Of a stretch of DNA of 64,000 nucleotides, positions 1 through 9,826 are shown in pieces. Below the pieces are notes generated by a model. That model saw only the letters and a list, made by a program, of their open reading frames with translations, was not told the DNA's origin and ran no database searches. Numbering within the stretch: position 1 is the first letter of the stretch; each line of letters opens with the position of its first letter. This DNA comes from Bremia lactucae (Eukaryota; Oomycota; Peronosporomycetes; Peronosporales; Peronosporaceae), in assembly GCF_004359215.1 (NCBI RefSeq), contig NC_090610.1:13343295-13407294 (forward strand), in the 5' to 3' direction. A program made the translations under genes and the position numbers.

Positions 1-53
1 CCACTATCATCTTACATGTCCATTTTAGATGAAGGAAATGTGGTCCTTGGACG

Positions 54-71
54 GACTACAAAGTGCTACCA
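54..71 (-). promoter_or_regulatory. Retroelement primer-binding site
   Basis: Read on the minus strand this is TGGTAGCACTTTGTAGTC, two bases after the CA end of the adjacent LTR. That is the expected place for the tRNA primer-binding site of an LTR retroelement. It closely matches the sites at 13539-13557 and 61004-61021. It shows that the LTR to its right is a 5' LTR of a minus-strand element whose body lies left of the window. Confidence 0.7.
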
Positions 72-73
72 GG

Positions 74-516
74 TGTAACGGGGCACTACGACTTGTACTG
101 CTTCAGTACTAGTCCGCTTCGCACTGCTTCAGTTGCGAGTGGTGCCTTACGTCACTTCACGTACACTAGTACGTGCAGAGGAGGACTTCTCTTTAAGACA
201 ACTAACTTAAAGAGGGTTAAATGAAAACTCTATTAATGTAATTAAGTTTCTCTTCTTTCTATCTGTTAATGCTAATTTAATTATGAGCTAATACTAAACA
301 TGCAATTGAAATCTTATCTGTCTCTCTCTTTTTGTTTACGTTTACAGCTGATTAGTCTGCGGGATAAATAGATATAATGGCCTATACCTTATCATGGATA
401 AGATTCTGAACATTACTATATAAAGTAATATTCTCCAAATATTATTTACCTTTTAAATTATATATTAATTAACAACCTTTAAGTGTTAATTTCATGTAAC
501 GATACACCCCGTTACA
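74..516 (-). mobile_element. Type I gypsy 5' LTR (443 bp)
   Basis: The element has a perfect ten-base terminal inverted repeat, TGTAACGGGG at 74 and CCCCGTTACA ending at 516, with TG..CA ends. Parts resemble the other type I LTRs of the window at 3100, 4525, 7912, 13560 and 61317. A primer-binding site directly to the left gives minus orientation. No five-base target duplication is expected on the PBS side, and the other flank lies beyond the window. Confidence 0.75.
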
Positions 517-552
517 CCTTTGGCTTCCTTCAATTCGTATTATAAAATAATT

Positions 553-917
553 ATGCGAATCGTCATAGCGGTTGTACGAAGGGTGTTAGCCGAGCACATC
601 AATCGATTCCAATGCGGTTTTGCTCCGGGCGCACGACCCACACCACTCTGGACTGCTACTCTGTGGCACGACAAATGGTGAAAAATAGGCCGGAAGCGCA
701 AAACCTGTTGGCCATACTGCTGGATTTTGCCAAGGCTTATGACAGCCTTGACCGAGAGTTTCTGATGAAGGCACTTATGCATCACGGTTTTTCACAACGT
801 TTGAAACGAGTTATTAATGTGCTATTTACCAACACCAGTGTGCGCTTCTCCATTAATGGTGACTGTAGCGGAGCTACCTCGCTCCTAAAGTCAGAGGAAG
901 ACTTTCAGACTCAATGA
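553..917 (+). pseudogene. LINE (non-LTR) reverse transcriptase fragment
   Basis: The translation carries core features of non-LTR reverse transcriptases: a QCGF..PGR-type segment near 610-635 and LLDFAKAYDSLDRE near 718-760, which holds the first catalytic aspartate of RT domain A. The first part (553-625) is in one frame and the rest in another, so there is a frameshift near the PGR motif. The FADD-like catalytic domain is missing and the fragment ends at a stop at 915. It is a dead, 5'- and 3'-truncated LINE scrap. No target-site duplication or poly-A tail was found. Confidence 0.75.
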
Positions 918-1298
918 GTCACTTAGTTCTATTGAACTAATAGAACTCAGGGAGTCGTACAAGTTATAAAAGCTTAAGGAATCCTAGTTCAAGGGATTTT
1001 AGGGGCTCGTAGAACCAAGTGGCAACTAGTGCCCAAGAGGATATACCTTAGAAAGGCTTCTATCTCTTACAGATCAATGCGCAAGCCTTAGGAAGGCACT
1101 TAACGCTTTAAGATCAAAAGGGGAACTGCACTTTAATTAATTATTTAAATCTAAAAACCCTACCCTAGCTAATTTAAAATAGATTTTGACCGCCAGATTT
1201 ATATCTAGCGGCGACCACATTTGTTACCCATAATAAATGGGATTTAAGGAACTAACTATTTTAAAATTAGATAAGAGGGTATTTTACCCATAAGGTAA
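918..1298. other. AT-rich spacer without recognisable feature
   Basis: The stretch has no coding-like frame and no recognised repeat. It separates the LINE scrap from the long ORF that starts at 1299. Confidence 0.4.
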
Positions 1299-2282
1299 AT
1301 GAACCACAACAACGGTTCTCCAACTGATGTGTGCCCCATTACACCCTCCCCTGTCAGACTGTTGACACCGAGTGACAACATTCGCTTCATTTCCTCCTTG
1401 AGGTTGGAACCTAAACAGCTGACCGTTTGGTTGTGTTTTCCATTCCTTTGTCTAATGACATTCAAGCGTGAGTCACAGACTCTGAGCACCTTCCTCGACG
1501 ACGAGGGAATGGTGGACTTTAAAGGTCACTCTCAATCAGAGGAGGAAAAAGAGCGTCGTTCGCTCACGCCTTCTCCTCCGGATGAACGAAGGCGGGCCCC
1601 GAATCCATTTACAGAGCGTGGTGCCGCTGATGTCTTAACTGCATTGAGCAGGACACGAGACCCTGAGTCCTACATCATTACGCCGCTCGATGAAGAGCAA
1701 GAGCAGATAATCCTTATAGAGGAAAGTGCTCGTCGTCGAGCTGCCAAGATAGCGAAAGCTAAAGCTCATAGTGAATATAGAATCGCTCTGCTTAGTGCGG
1801 ACGAGCGTCTAAAAGAGATAGCGGGTCACAGCTTGGGCATCTGGATCTCTCGTGACCCGGCGAGGACGCCGGAGGAGGTTGCTGCCCGCGACGCTCTTCA
1901 TGAGCAATACCTTACGCCAAAGGTAATGACGCGAAGCCAGTATCCGACGCGTTTACGTGATCAAGCCCGAAGGGCTTCAATGACCTCCATGAGGGAAATT
2001 CCGATCGTTTTGTTTCCAAACGAAACAAGGAGTGAAAACGAAGTCTCATTTGAGAAATGGGTTCACCAGGCCCGCAAACTCCGTAATATCTGGAATATTA
2101 GAGAGGCTGCGGATATAGGTGACATTCGTTTGGAACGGAAGCTTCGCTTCGACTTTGCTAAGCTTAAGGCCGAAGGCCTTTTACGTTCGGCATTTATGCC
2201 ACAAAACGAAGGAAGGCCTTGCCGATATTTCAGTGCTTCGGTTGCCGTACAACCAAGGATCGAAGCCGCACTGAGGCTTTAG
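1299..2282 (+). CDS. Uncharacterised 327-residue ORF within retroelement debris
   Basis: This is an uninterrupted ATG-to-TAG frame of 327 codons, the longest intact frame in the first 18 kb. The product is strongly charged. It has a Ser/Pro/Glu/Arg-rich stretch at roughly residues 65-110 (LTPSPPDERRR), then an alanine- and arginine-rich, probably helical stretch at about 140-175. I recognise no catalytic motif, zinc knuckle, signal peptide or membrane segment. Near its 5' end (about 1332-1343) lies GTGCCCCATTACA, close to the terminus of type I LTRs. It could therefore be the gag-like ORF of an unrecognised retroelement, or an insert between dead elements. The chromodomain fragment on the opposite strand starts three bases after its stop. 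The length argues for recent selection or young age, but function is unknown. Confidence 0.4.
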   Translation: MNHNNGSPTDVCPITPSPVRLLTPSDNIRFISSLRLEPKQLTVWLCFPFLCLMTFKRESQTLSTFLDDEGMVDFKGHSQSEEEKERRSLTPSPPDERRRAPNPFTERGAADVLTALSRTRDPESYIITPLDEEQEQIILIEESARRRAAKIAKAKAHSEYRIALLSADERLKEIAGHSLGIWISRDPARTPEEVAARDALHEQYLTPKVMTRSQYPTRLRDQARRASMTSMREIPIVLFPNETRSENEVSFEKWVHQARKLRNIWNIREAADIGDIRLERKLRFDFAKLKAEGLLRSAFMPQNEGRPCRYFSASVAVQPRIEAALRL

Positions 2283-2284
2283 AT

Positions 2285-2557
2285 TCACCTTATCCCACGT
2301 TTAGTGGTGGGAAGCGTCGTTTGACGTGCGTTGACTGTGAGCTTGGTGCTCAAAAACATCAAGGCGTACGGGCAATCTTGCCGAAGAGGTACGTCGAACT
2401 CCCAAGAGTTTTCAGAAGAGGGGTACCCTAGCCACTTCAGTAGATACTGGTATTGACCCTCACGATGACGTCGCTTTAAAAGTTTCTCCACATGAAGCTG
2501 AAGGTACCCCCGCGCATCAAGCAGCGCGGGAGGGGGCCGAAATTTCGGCGGAAGCAT
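2285..2557 (-). pseudogene. Gypsy integrase C-terminal chromodomain fragment
   Basis: The minus-strand frame includes YLLKWLGYPSSENSWEF, a typical chromodomain core in which the Y..KW.GY..S..SWE pattern forms the histone-tail-binding fold. It is preceded by a VEKLL segment. Chromodomains at the integrase C terminus define the chromovirus branch of Ty3/gypsy and are thought to guide integration. The rest of integrase is absent, so this is a fragment. It differs from the chromodomains at 10370 and 14440, so a third element family is present. Confidence 0.75.
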
Positions 2558-2749
2558 TTGATGCTCTACGGCACGATGTGCAACTTCTTCGTGAGGTCCT
2601 TGCTCGACATTTTTGATTTCAATTATTGATAACTGTGAGGCACATTATAAAGATCGTATGATTGTATATCTCATCTAATGCACTACATCTATGCTAGTAG
2701 AATCAATCAGTTAAATTAAATTGGTTAAATTGGTTATTAAATTAATATT

Positions 2750-3096
2750 GGGCACGCAAAGAGGCATGCCCTAGGAAAAAAAGCACCGACCTCAGTGGCC
2801 GAGTGGTTAAGCACTGGAACTGGGACCGGGAGGTACGTGGATCGATACCCGCGGAGGGCGGTACGATGACACATCGCCGGAGATAAGCTAAAAAGCAGAC
2901 GAGCAACCATCCAATGGATAGCCGCCCTGCCAACCCGTACCGAAGGTGTGTGATAGTTGGGTGGGAGGAGATCCTGTAGCCGAAATTCCCCATAGTGTAA
3001 TGAGGGGTGCGGGGTTCCAATAAGAGAACTTCGTCAAAATTGAATCCCTAGGAAAAAGGCATGCCCCAAGGGCATGCTCTTCTTTTTTTCGTGCCC
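2750..3096. repeat. Imperfect inverted repeat interrupted by a SINE
   Basis: GGGCACG (2750-2756) and GAGGCATGCCC (2761-2771) on the left face GGGCATGCTC (3070-3079) and CGTGCCC (3090-3096) on the right in inverted order. With the SINE and one copy of its target duplication removed, the two arms would form a long imperfect hairpin with a short loop. This may be the end of an LTR-like or foldback element. Confidence 0.5.
2781..3045 (+). mobile_element. tRNA-derived SINE with 12-bp target-site duplication
   Basis: A Pol III A-box-like sequence, TGGCCGAGTGGTTAAG, lies near 2797-2812 and a B-box-like sequence, GGATCGATACCC, near 2839-2850, the spacing of a tRNA gene. A tRNA-unrelated body of about 190 bases follows. 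CCCTAGGAAAAA flanks the unit on both sides (2769-2780 and 3046-3057), a textbook target-site duplication of LINE-mediated insertion. The head resembles a class II (Ser/Leu-type) tRNA but does not fold into a clean cloverleaf, so it is not called a tRNA gene. Confidence 0.8.
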
Positions 3097-3099
3097 TGT

Positions 3100-3391
3100 A
3101 CCCTTGTTACAAGACACAATTAGGCGTCGCGGAAGGAGGCGCATTGTATAGTTAGTAATTAATATATTAAAGCCAGTAGATAGAAGATCGTTATCAATGA
3201 ACATAATATATTAATACAGTTTTACTTTTTTCCTTATTCTAAAGCCTTAGAATTTACCTTCATTAGCTAAGACTTTTTAGCTACTTAGAATCTTCCTATG
3301 CACGTCGTGTACGTGAAGTATTCGAGGCACCTGTAATGAATGTAGGTTGACTAGTACTGTTACCAATACTAGCAAAAGGTGCCCCGTTTCA
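3100..3391 (+). mobile_element. Type I LTR fragment, opposite orientation
   Basis: The reverse complement begins TGAAACGGGGCACC, and the rest aligns by eye with the type I LTRs at 7912 and 13560 (blocks near the CACGTACAC motif and the AACGATCTTCTATCTACTG block). It is uninterrupted at the site where the copies at 13770 and 61317 are split. The far end is lost near the hairpin arm at 3096. No primer-binding site follows, so it is a solo or truncated LTR. Confidence 0.6.
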
Positions 3392-3657
3392 GGACAGGAG
3401 GTTAAGCAGTAGAAGTCATGCTGCACAAACAAATGTTTGAACGTAGGGAAAGTGAGACAAAAGGTTTGAATGGTGGTTGAAGCAGTGTCGAAACTGTCTG
3501 AGAGTAGACCCTCTATTTAAACAGCGGTACGAGAGTAGGGGTATGTTAGTAAAAAGGGGTGAAATGGTGGAAAGTTACACCTGAAGACGTTTCTTAGGGT
3601 GTTTCCGTAGCAAAACAAATAGTGATTCCACAGCAATTCCAATTTTTTTTAAATAAG
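3392..3657. other. Spacer, no recognisable feature
   Basis: The sequence is purine-rich just after the LTR (GGACAGGAGG). No coding or repeat signal could be supported. Confidence 0.3.
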
Positions 3658-3822
3658 ATGTTTGAGAAGTTACCTAATAATATGGCGACCTACTGTAAGG
3701 GAGATCGCGTAGGCTTCTTTTGGAACCAACTGACTTATTATAGGTTTCGACATGGCCAAATTTACATCAAGGAAGAAGATGTGGAAAAAATTTCGGCTCC
3801 TAATTTAAAAATTTTACTTTAA
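3658..3822 (+). CDS. Small uncharacterised ORF (54 codons)
   Basis: An ATG at 3658 opens a 54-residue frame with mixed, protein-like composition (segments such as GDRVGFFWNQL and KEEDVEK) that ends in TAA at 3820-3822. No homologous family is recognised. It lies between two type I LTR fragments and may be a remnant of a retroelement or a chance frame. Confidence 0.2.
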   Translation: MFEKLPNNMATYCKGDRVGFFWNQLTYYRFRHGQIYIKEEDVEKISAPNLKILL

Positions 3823-4524
3823 TCTTTAGTTTTATAAGCTTCATTTTTGTATTGGTGTAGCAACCGGAGCCAGCACATTGATCTGGTGCTACCGGAAAGT
3901 GGTACTTATGCTCGACGAATGCATAGATTCTTGCATATTGCACTATGTTAAGAAGTGGCGGATTTTGTTAGCGCTTAAGTGATGTGTACTTAGTAAACCT
4001 CCCTTTAGTGACAAATCCCGACGTTTGGTGAGTAGACGCTACCCCAATTTCAAGATCCATATACGAATCGCGAACGGAGCATAAAGACTTTAGTTCACAC
4101 AGCTCTCTAGCGCGAAGAAGGCATGCAATTTAAAATTTATCTGCAGCTAAATGAACATAAAATAGCTAGTCTATGCAATATTTACTCTCGAGCAAATGAG
4201 GCTCGTTTATTTTTGAATTGTCCTAAAATATACATGACCTTACAGAGCTGCTGACTTCGAGCAACGCGACCCTTTGTCCATATGTATAGGATATAGCTCG
4301 TTCTCGCACCTAAGCCAAATCTAACACAGCCGTACAGATGTATTTAAACGAATGTAGTTTGGCAATATTATTTATTTAATAAAAGTTATTTAACACATGG
4401 ACACTCACTATCGAAGAACGATTATTTTGTGTGACACTCCCATTCAATAAAGCACATCATGAAAAACGTCCAGTAGGATTCTTAACAAGACAAATAGAGT
4501 TTTATCATTTAAACAGACGCAGCA
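3823..4524. other. Non-coding stretch in retroelement debris
   Basis: About 700 bases have no coding-like frame in either direction. No LTR or tRNA signal was found. Confidence 0.3.
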
Positions 4525-4920
4525 TGTAACGGTATATTTGCTAGCACTGCCTCACTACTAGCTACGCTACACTGATAACAGTGAAGGTGTACAGTCCCTC
4601 CAAATACGTTACGTACACGACGTGCAAAGGAAAGATTTAAGCTTGCTAAACGTGGCTTAGCAACTGAAGGTAAATACTATGCAAGGCTAATTATAGGGAA
4701 AACTAAAACTGTACTTAATTTGGTAAGTTCCTACGTACTTATTGATGTCCTCACTTAAAATATTATTATATAGTGACTTATTGTTCACCGCCCATTTGCG
4801 CGACTATCAGCGATTGGCGGGGTTGATTCAAAGGTTTAGATCAACCAACAAAAAAACTGTCAGATAACTGCCGCAATTTTACGATGCATGGTAATATTGA
4901 ACATATTATCTATAATATAA
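4525..4920 (-). mobile_element. Type I LTR fragment
   Basis: It starts TGTAACGG at 4525 and follows the type I order: an ACGTACACGACG block, an AAGTTCCTACG block, the CACCGC block, then GGCGGGGTTGATT with the paired ATCAAC. The terminal CCCGTTACA end is missing, so the copy is truncated. The site where other copies carry a type II insertion is intact here. Confidence 0.6.
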
Positions 4921-5056
4921 TTCTAGTTATTAAGGCCGTCACTATGGCCCCATACATTAATACAATGGCCATAGACAAAACAACTACGGCCATAGACAAT
5001 TGATTCAACACAGCTCACAAAACCTTTCGAGTATACAAAAGGGGTTGAGAGCTCTT

Positions 5057-6450
5057 TTAAGGCGATTCGGGACCGTCTCTCGACGCTGGAGCGTCAGCAG
5101 CCTCGTTTAGAGGGCCAGCTGGACATCCTGGTGAGGATGCAGCAATCTGCGGCACGACCGCCTGTCTCGGCGCAAGCGCCTTCAAGTCCACGTGGGAAGG
5201 GTCCCGATATGGCTTAAGCAAGCCAACGTAAAAAACTGGGTGTGTACGCAGCTTGTTGGGAAAGTTTAGCGTATAAGCTAGGCCCTTCTTGGCCACGACC
5301 GTAAATGGTCCAATAAAGCGCGGGTGTAATTTGATCTTGAAGACCGCGGAAACCAAGTTGGTATGTAGATTTTTAGCGTTTAGTAAAACTCGGTCTCTGA
5401 CCATATAAGAACTAATACAGCTTCTGCCTTTGGCATCTGCTTGTTCTTTTGTTTGTCTTGGCTATCAGCCATCGTATCCCTTACATGTCTTAAGACACTA
5501 AATCGCGTCGCGAGAAACTCGCTTATTTGTTTCCGAACGGTAACAGGGCTGATATCAGCAAGCCTATCGGCCAATTCTCCCCCACCAAGCCCTGAACCAC
5601 GCAGTCGTATCGTTAATGATACGCGTGGGTGGGTAAGACCGTTTACATAGAACGGAGTATAGTCTGTAGAGGCATGAACAGCGTTATTTAACGCAAACTC
5701 CACCACTAAGAGCACTGAGCTCCAGCGCTTTGGTGTCTGAGCACACATGCTGCGTAAAACGTCTCAATGACGCGATTGACACGTTCAGTTTGACCATCGC
5801 CTGCGGATGGTCCGCAGTAGACATATCCAATCTGGTGCCAAGCACTCGTAAAATTTGATTTCCAGAATTTACCCGTGAAACGGGTTCCCGATCAGAGACA
5901 ATTGCCACAGGCAAACCATGTTGTCGAAACACGCGATCGATAAACAGCCTTGCTGTATCAACACCATCAATGGTATCCGGCACGGCCGCTTAGTAAGCCA
6001 TTTTGCTCAAACGGTCAACAAAGACCACTATACGGAGTTACTGGCTGAATCTTTCGGTAGCCCGAAAACAAAATCCATACTAATGGACTCCCAGCAATCT
6101 ATGGGGACGAGAAGACTCGCCAGTGGCGCACCAGCATGCGCCGAGGGTTTAACCCGTTGGCACGTTTCGCATGTGCGAGCATATGTGCTGACCCATTGAT
6201 AAAGTTTGGGCCACCAATAACTCTGGCTGATAGAGCCGTAGGTCTTTTCTCTACTGAGATGACCACCGAGGACAGTATCGTGTGCCTCATAGAGGATTCG
6301 GTACTTCAAATCTTCATCATGAGGAACAACGACACGCGGAGGGTCCGCGATGTCTGTGCAATAAAGAAACAGGTTGTTATCGATAGAAAATCTATGTAAC
6401 CTTGCACGCAAACGTGCCGGCAATTTAATACCTGAATCCGAGTTCTTCAA
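5057..6450 (-). pseudogene. Gypsy integrase, decayed
   Basis: Read on the minus strand from 6450 to 5057 the parts appear in the normal order. The zinc-binding N-terminal region has the HLSREKTY..YWWPKL and C..CQRVKP pattern near 6170-6260. Part of the catalytic core has MDFVFGLP, then VSDRE near 5880-5900. The C-terminal region has FIGPFTVV...YTLNFP...HPVFYVGLLKPY near 5220-5340, the usual beta-barrel end of gypsy integrases. The frame changes at least twice (around 5983 and 5700-5748), so no functional product is possible. RNase H of the same orientation follows at 6451-6944. Confidence 0.85.
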
Positions 6451-6944
6451 AGCTCGTAGCAGAGCTACACACTGTTCACCCTTGGCGTAAGCGAACGGAT
6501 TAATTCAAGAATAGGCGACGAGATAGTCGCTAAATGAGAAAGCTCATTATCCGGCCTGCGTGATAACGCATCAGCCAAAGCATTCTGCTTGCCGGGTTTA
6601 TACTTCACCTCGAAGTTGTATTCCGCAAAAAAGGATAGCTATCGGGCCATCCTCTGTGAGAGATGGGGCGACTTAGTTGCCGTGCGTAATGACGCGTGAT
6701 ATGTATATATCACAATCGGCTTAGAGCCGAGCAGATGAACTCTGAATTTGACGAGAAAATACTTCATAGCAAGTAACTCTTTGTCATGAACTGGGTATTT
6801 CTTTTCCGCAGCTTTAAGCTGTCCAGACTCGAACGCAATAACACGTTCGTTCATTGTCTCGGATATGGACGATCGGTATGATCTCATCCTACGGATGCCA
6901 TGGCATATGAAGCATACGCCATGGATCGACTGGCGTTGTCGCAC
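6451..6944 (-). pseudogene. Gypsy RNase H fragment
   Basis: The minus-strand frame contains ERVIAFESGQLKAAEKKYP and HDKELLAMKY, then the VIYTYHASLRTA segment, the usual RNase H tail of gypsy pol, where TDHASL is expected. The aspartate of TDH is replaced by tyrosine. The RT domain that should precede it is cut off exactly where the inverted fragment at 6945 begins. Confidence 0.8.
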
Positions 6945-7640
6945 CGTGGGTGCTAGTCACAAAACCAATCGTGGAACGAGTCTTGGTGGGTGATGTCTCC
7001 TCTTCGTCACGCGATAAATTTGTGTACGAATATCGCTTTCCACGCTCGGAACATCTCTTTGCCGGTTCGGCGGAGGTGGTGCATAGAGAAGACCGTCAAG
7101 TATCGACTGGGGCCTTAGTAGATGTTGAGGCTGGGTCAGCCTTCACAAAGGAAGTCGCGATAGAGGGTGGTTGCTGAAGCAGTAGCGCTCCGATCACTAC
7201 TGCGCAGGAAGTCGTGTCGCTGTGCGACGCGCGAATGAACGAGTCGTGATTTCTCTTTCATGAAAAGTCGCAACCGTTGGCGGTTGCGCACGGGATAGTG
7301 CGGCGGTCACAACTGCTCAAGCAAGCGATGTCGCTCGGCGACACATTAGTGGAGGAGATGCGTTTCCTTCTTCGCCGGAAGACGTAAACGTAGGGATTGC
7401 GCAAGCGGTAATGCTGTGGCCATTACCGTTCAGAAAGACGCTGCAGTTAAGCAACGCGCACGTGAAGAAGATGGGTACACTCCTACACAGGAAATCGCAG
7501 CCTTTGGACGACTCGTAAAGGGTGATGGGGCTGGGTCAGTCTCCACCCAGGAAGACGCAGTCGCTGGGTGACGCGCACGTGACAAAGATGGGTTCACTCT
7601 GTCACATGAAATCGCAGTTGTTGGACGAGCGTTTGATTTA
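6945..7640 (+). pseudogene. Inverted fragment of the type II gypsy linker region
   Basis: The plus-strand frame RVLVGDVSSSSRDKFVYEY and the following GAGSVSTQEDAV-type repeats match the region between protease and RT of the type II element (minus strand at 50102-51360 and 58130-59422). Here it lies in the opposite orientation and abuts a minus-strand RNase H fragment. The 117-base repeat unit is seen at about 7480-7620 and is less deleted than in the right-hand copies. Confidence 0.75.
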
Positions 7641-7911
7641 GTAATTAAATTGGAACATTTCAAATTTGTTAAATGTAAGAGGAAAATGATGTTTATACAT
7701 TTTAACTGTTACTTAATAATGGCTGGTCTTTTGTCGAACGGATAGCTTGCTGGGACGGAATGAGTAAATACCAACCCTTTGAAGAGGAAGCAAAGGCTGC
7801 GATTCGCGTCTGTAGCATAGAGACAAAGGTACTCGTGGTCTGGAGCCACCAGTTACGACAGTTCATAAAAAGATATATAAATGTTGAATCCAATTTACTT
7901 GCCTTGGGTAA
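7641..7911. other. Spacer before LTR
   Basis: No coding or repeat feature could be supported between the linker fragment and the LTR. Confidence 0.3.
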
Positions 7912-8810
7912 TGTAACGGGGCACCTTTCTCTAGGACTGATAACAGTTTTAGCCAACCTATAAGCTTAAGTGCGTAATATTACACACCCGTCACGTACAT
8001 TTAATGGGAAGTGAATTACTTCATGTGAAGTAAGTTTACCTGCCATTAGGGTGAGGACCACGTAGTGACCCACCCTTGTGTATGTGATGTACATAGGTAC
8101 ACTCAAATTGAAAGGGATGACGTCTAGCGTCATCCGCGAGCAGAGGTATTCGAAATAATACTCTCGCCACGTATGGATGCCAGTTCTAAAAGGTTTTATA
8201 TTGAAGTCTATTGAATATAAATCAATCTTAAAGCTACTTCCTAGATAACAAGTGCGCACTTGAAGCAAGGTAACTGCTTACGTGGCGACACTTGTTTTTA
8301 GGTACAAGTTCGTTGTGTGAGGTCGTTTTAAGCGCCCACCAACTACCAAAGGTGTGTGAGGCAGCTTTAGACACGCCCGCCTACCACTGATGACAGTGAA
8401 GGTGAGGTGCCTCGATTACTACACGTACACTGAGGTGCAGAGGAAGGTTACAAGTAGCTAAGAAGTCTTAGCAACTAGAGATCGATAATAAGGCTTTGGT
8501 AAAGAGATTAAGTTCCTACGTTACTATCTTCTATCTACTGACATAAAATACTAATAACAAACTCCCCATGCGCACCGCTCAAGCGTGTCTTCTAACGATT
8601 GGCGGGGTTGATTTAAACTTAAATCAACCAATTAACAGAACTATTGCCTCAATATTACCAAATTTGGTAATATTGGAATTATCAAATCAAAATTATCCAA
8701 TAATAAAAAAATATAAACTTCTTTATTAGAAGTATTTTCTACTATTGGAAATAATATATCTTATTCCTCTTATAAGAAAGAATATTCATGAAACGGGACA
8801 TCCCGTCACA
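7912..8810 (-). mobile_element. Type I LTR, long copy (about 899 bp)
   Basis: It begins TGTAACGGGGCACC and ends ATCCCGTCACA, giving a terminal inverted repeat with one mismatch. The right part (8380-8810) aligns block by block with the copies at 13560-13770 and 61317-61619. About 7960-8370 has no counterpart in the other copies and may be an inserted segment. No primer-binding site adjoins it, so it is probably a solo LTR. Confidence 0.65.
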
Positions 8811-9478
8811 TCACCCCAGAATATAAAAAATAAAGCAAGTCGAATTCAAAGGCGGCGATTGTAATCCGAGGCGGGCCGCCACCTTAATTGCTCTTGAGCA
8901 GGGCAGCGAGAACGCGCACAAATATGGACATTATATCTGCAATAAACGATATGTGAATACCTTCTCACACCATCAAGGTAAAGACAACGAAGCACGCACC
9001 CATGAACAGGTGAAGCGTGTAAGCAAGCACGTCATTGTCCCTCTTTAACGAACAGTCGCTATGATGACTGATATAGAGTACTCCTGTGTCTCTGTCTGTA
9101 AATTAGCACTTGTTGGTTTTATTTTAATTCTTACTTCTTGTTTGTGCGTGGTATTAAAGCCGTACGCGTAGTCTGTGAGGCCGCAAAGGTAGCAGTTACA
9201 CGACTAAGTGTAGCTGCTATTGATGCAATTGTTGCAGTAAATGCTGATGCGTCTACTGTGGGGAGTTTGTCGCCTCCTACTCGATTGGAGGTGACTGGTA
9301 CGAGTCGGCGTCATCGTCCAACTAGGTGACTACTGTCAGGGCCTCCGGTGGCCACGTCCGTCAAAGCTAAGGGTTCTGTCGTGACAATACAAGAGATAAT
9401 AGATACGTTATTTTACTTGTCCGATCCTTTGGTGTGGAGCCATCTTGTGATGACTCCATGCACGACAATAAATGTGGT
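8811..9478. other. Non-coding stretch
   Basis: There is a short run of possible coding sequence at 9138-9329, alanine- and valine-rich without an ATG start and without a recognised family. Otherwise I see nothing that supports a gene. Confidence 0.3.
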
Positions 9479-9600
9479 GATGCTTGCATCACCAGGTACG
9501 AAGTGATCGGAAAGGTTACTTCGAACAGAATGGTACTGGTGATGCTAGTGTGCATCACCGGGAACGAAGAAATCGTAAAGGTCACTTCGACCGTAATATA
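9479..9600 (+). repeat. Two-copy tandem repeat of about 61 bases
   Basis: Units 9479-9540 and 9541-9600 share the order GATGCT..GCATCACC, then GAACGAAG or its variant, then AAAGGT.ACTTCGA. Both can be read in one plus-strand frame (CITRYEV..KVTS and CITGNEE..KVTS). Each unit starts with a small GTGATGC/GCATCAC-type palindrome. Confidence 0.6.
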
Positions 9601-9792
9601 GCTTGAATGTTGACACTAACCTACGGGGTGAGATCGCAATGCGTTGCGATTCGTTCTCAAAAAAGAAAACCTTGATTTTCCTTTACGCGCCACATAGTTC
9701 GTTGGTCTAAGACGAAACGTTATTCTTCATCGATGCCTGTTCCGGCATTAATGGTATATGCAAAGGATGTGACTGCTTTATTTTAAACTTGG

Positions 9793-9826
9793 GAAGCATT
9801 CGTACAGAATGCTGTACGAATGCTTC
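9793..9826. repeat. Perfect 13-bp hairpin
   Basis: GAAGCATTCGTAC (9793-9805), an eight-base loop, then GTACGAATGCTTC (9814-9826). The arms are perfectly complementary. No U-tract or gene end is attached to it. Confidence 0.6.

Noticed and set aside
2787..2870. Functional tRNA gene
   Set aside because: Boxes A and B are present, but a clean cloverleaf and acceptor stem are not, and the unit has SINE edges with a target duplication.
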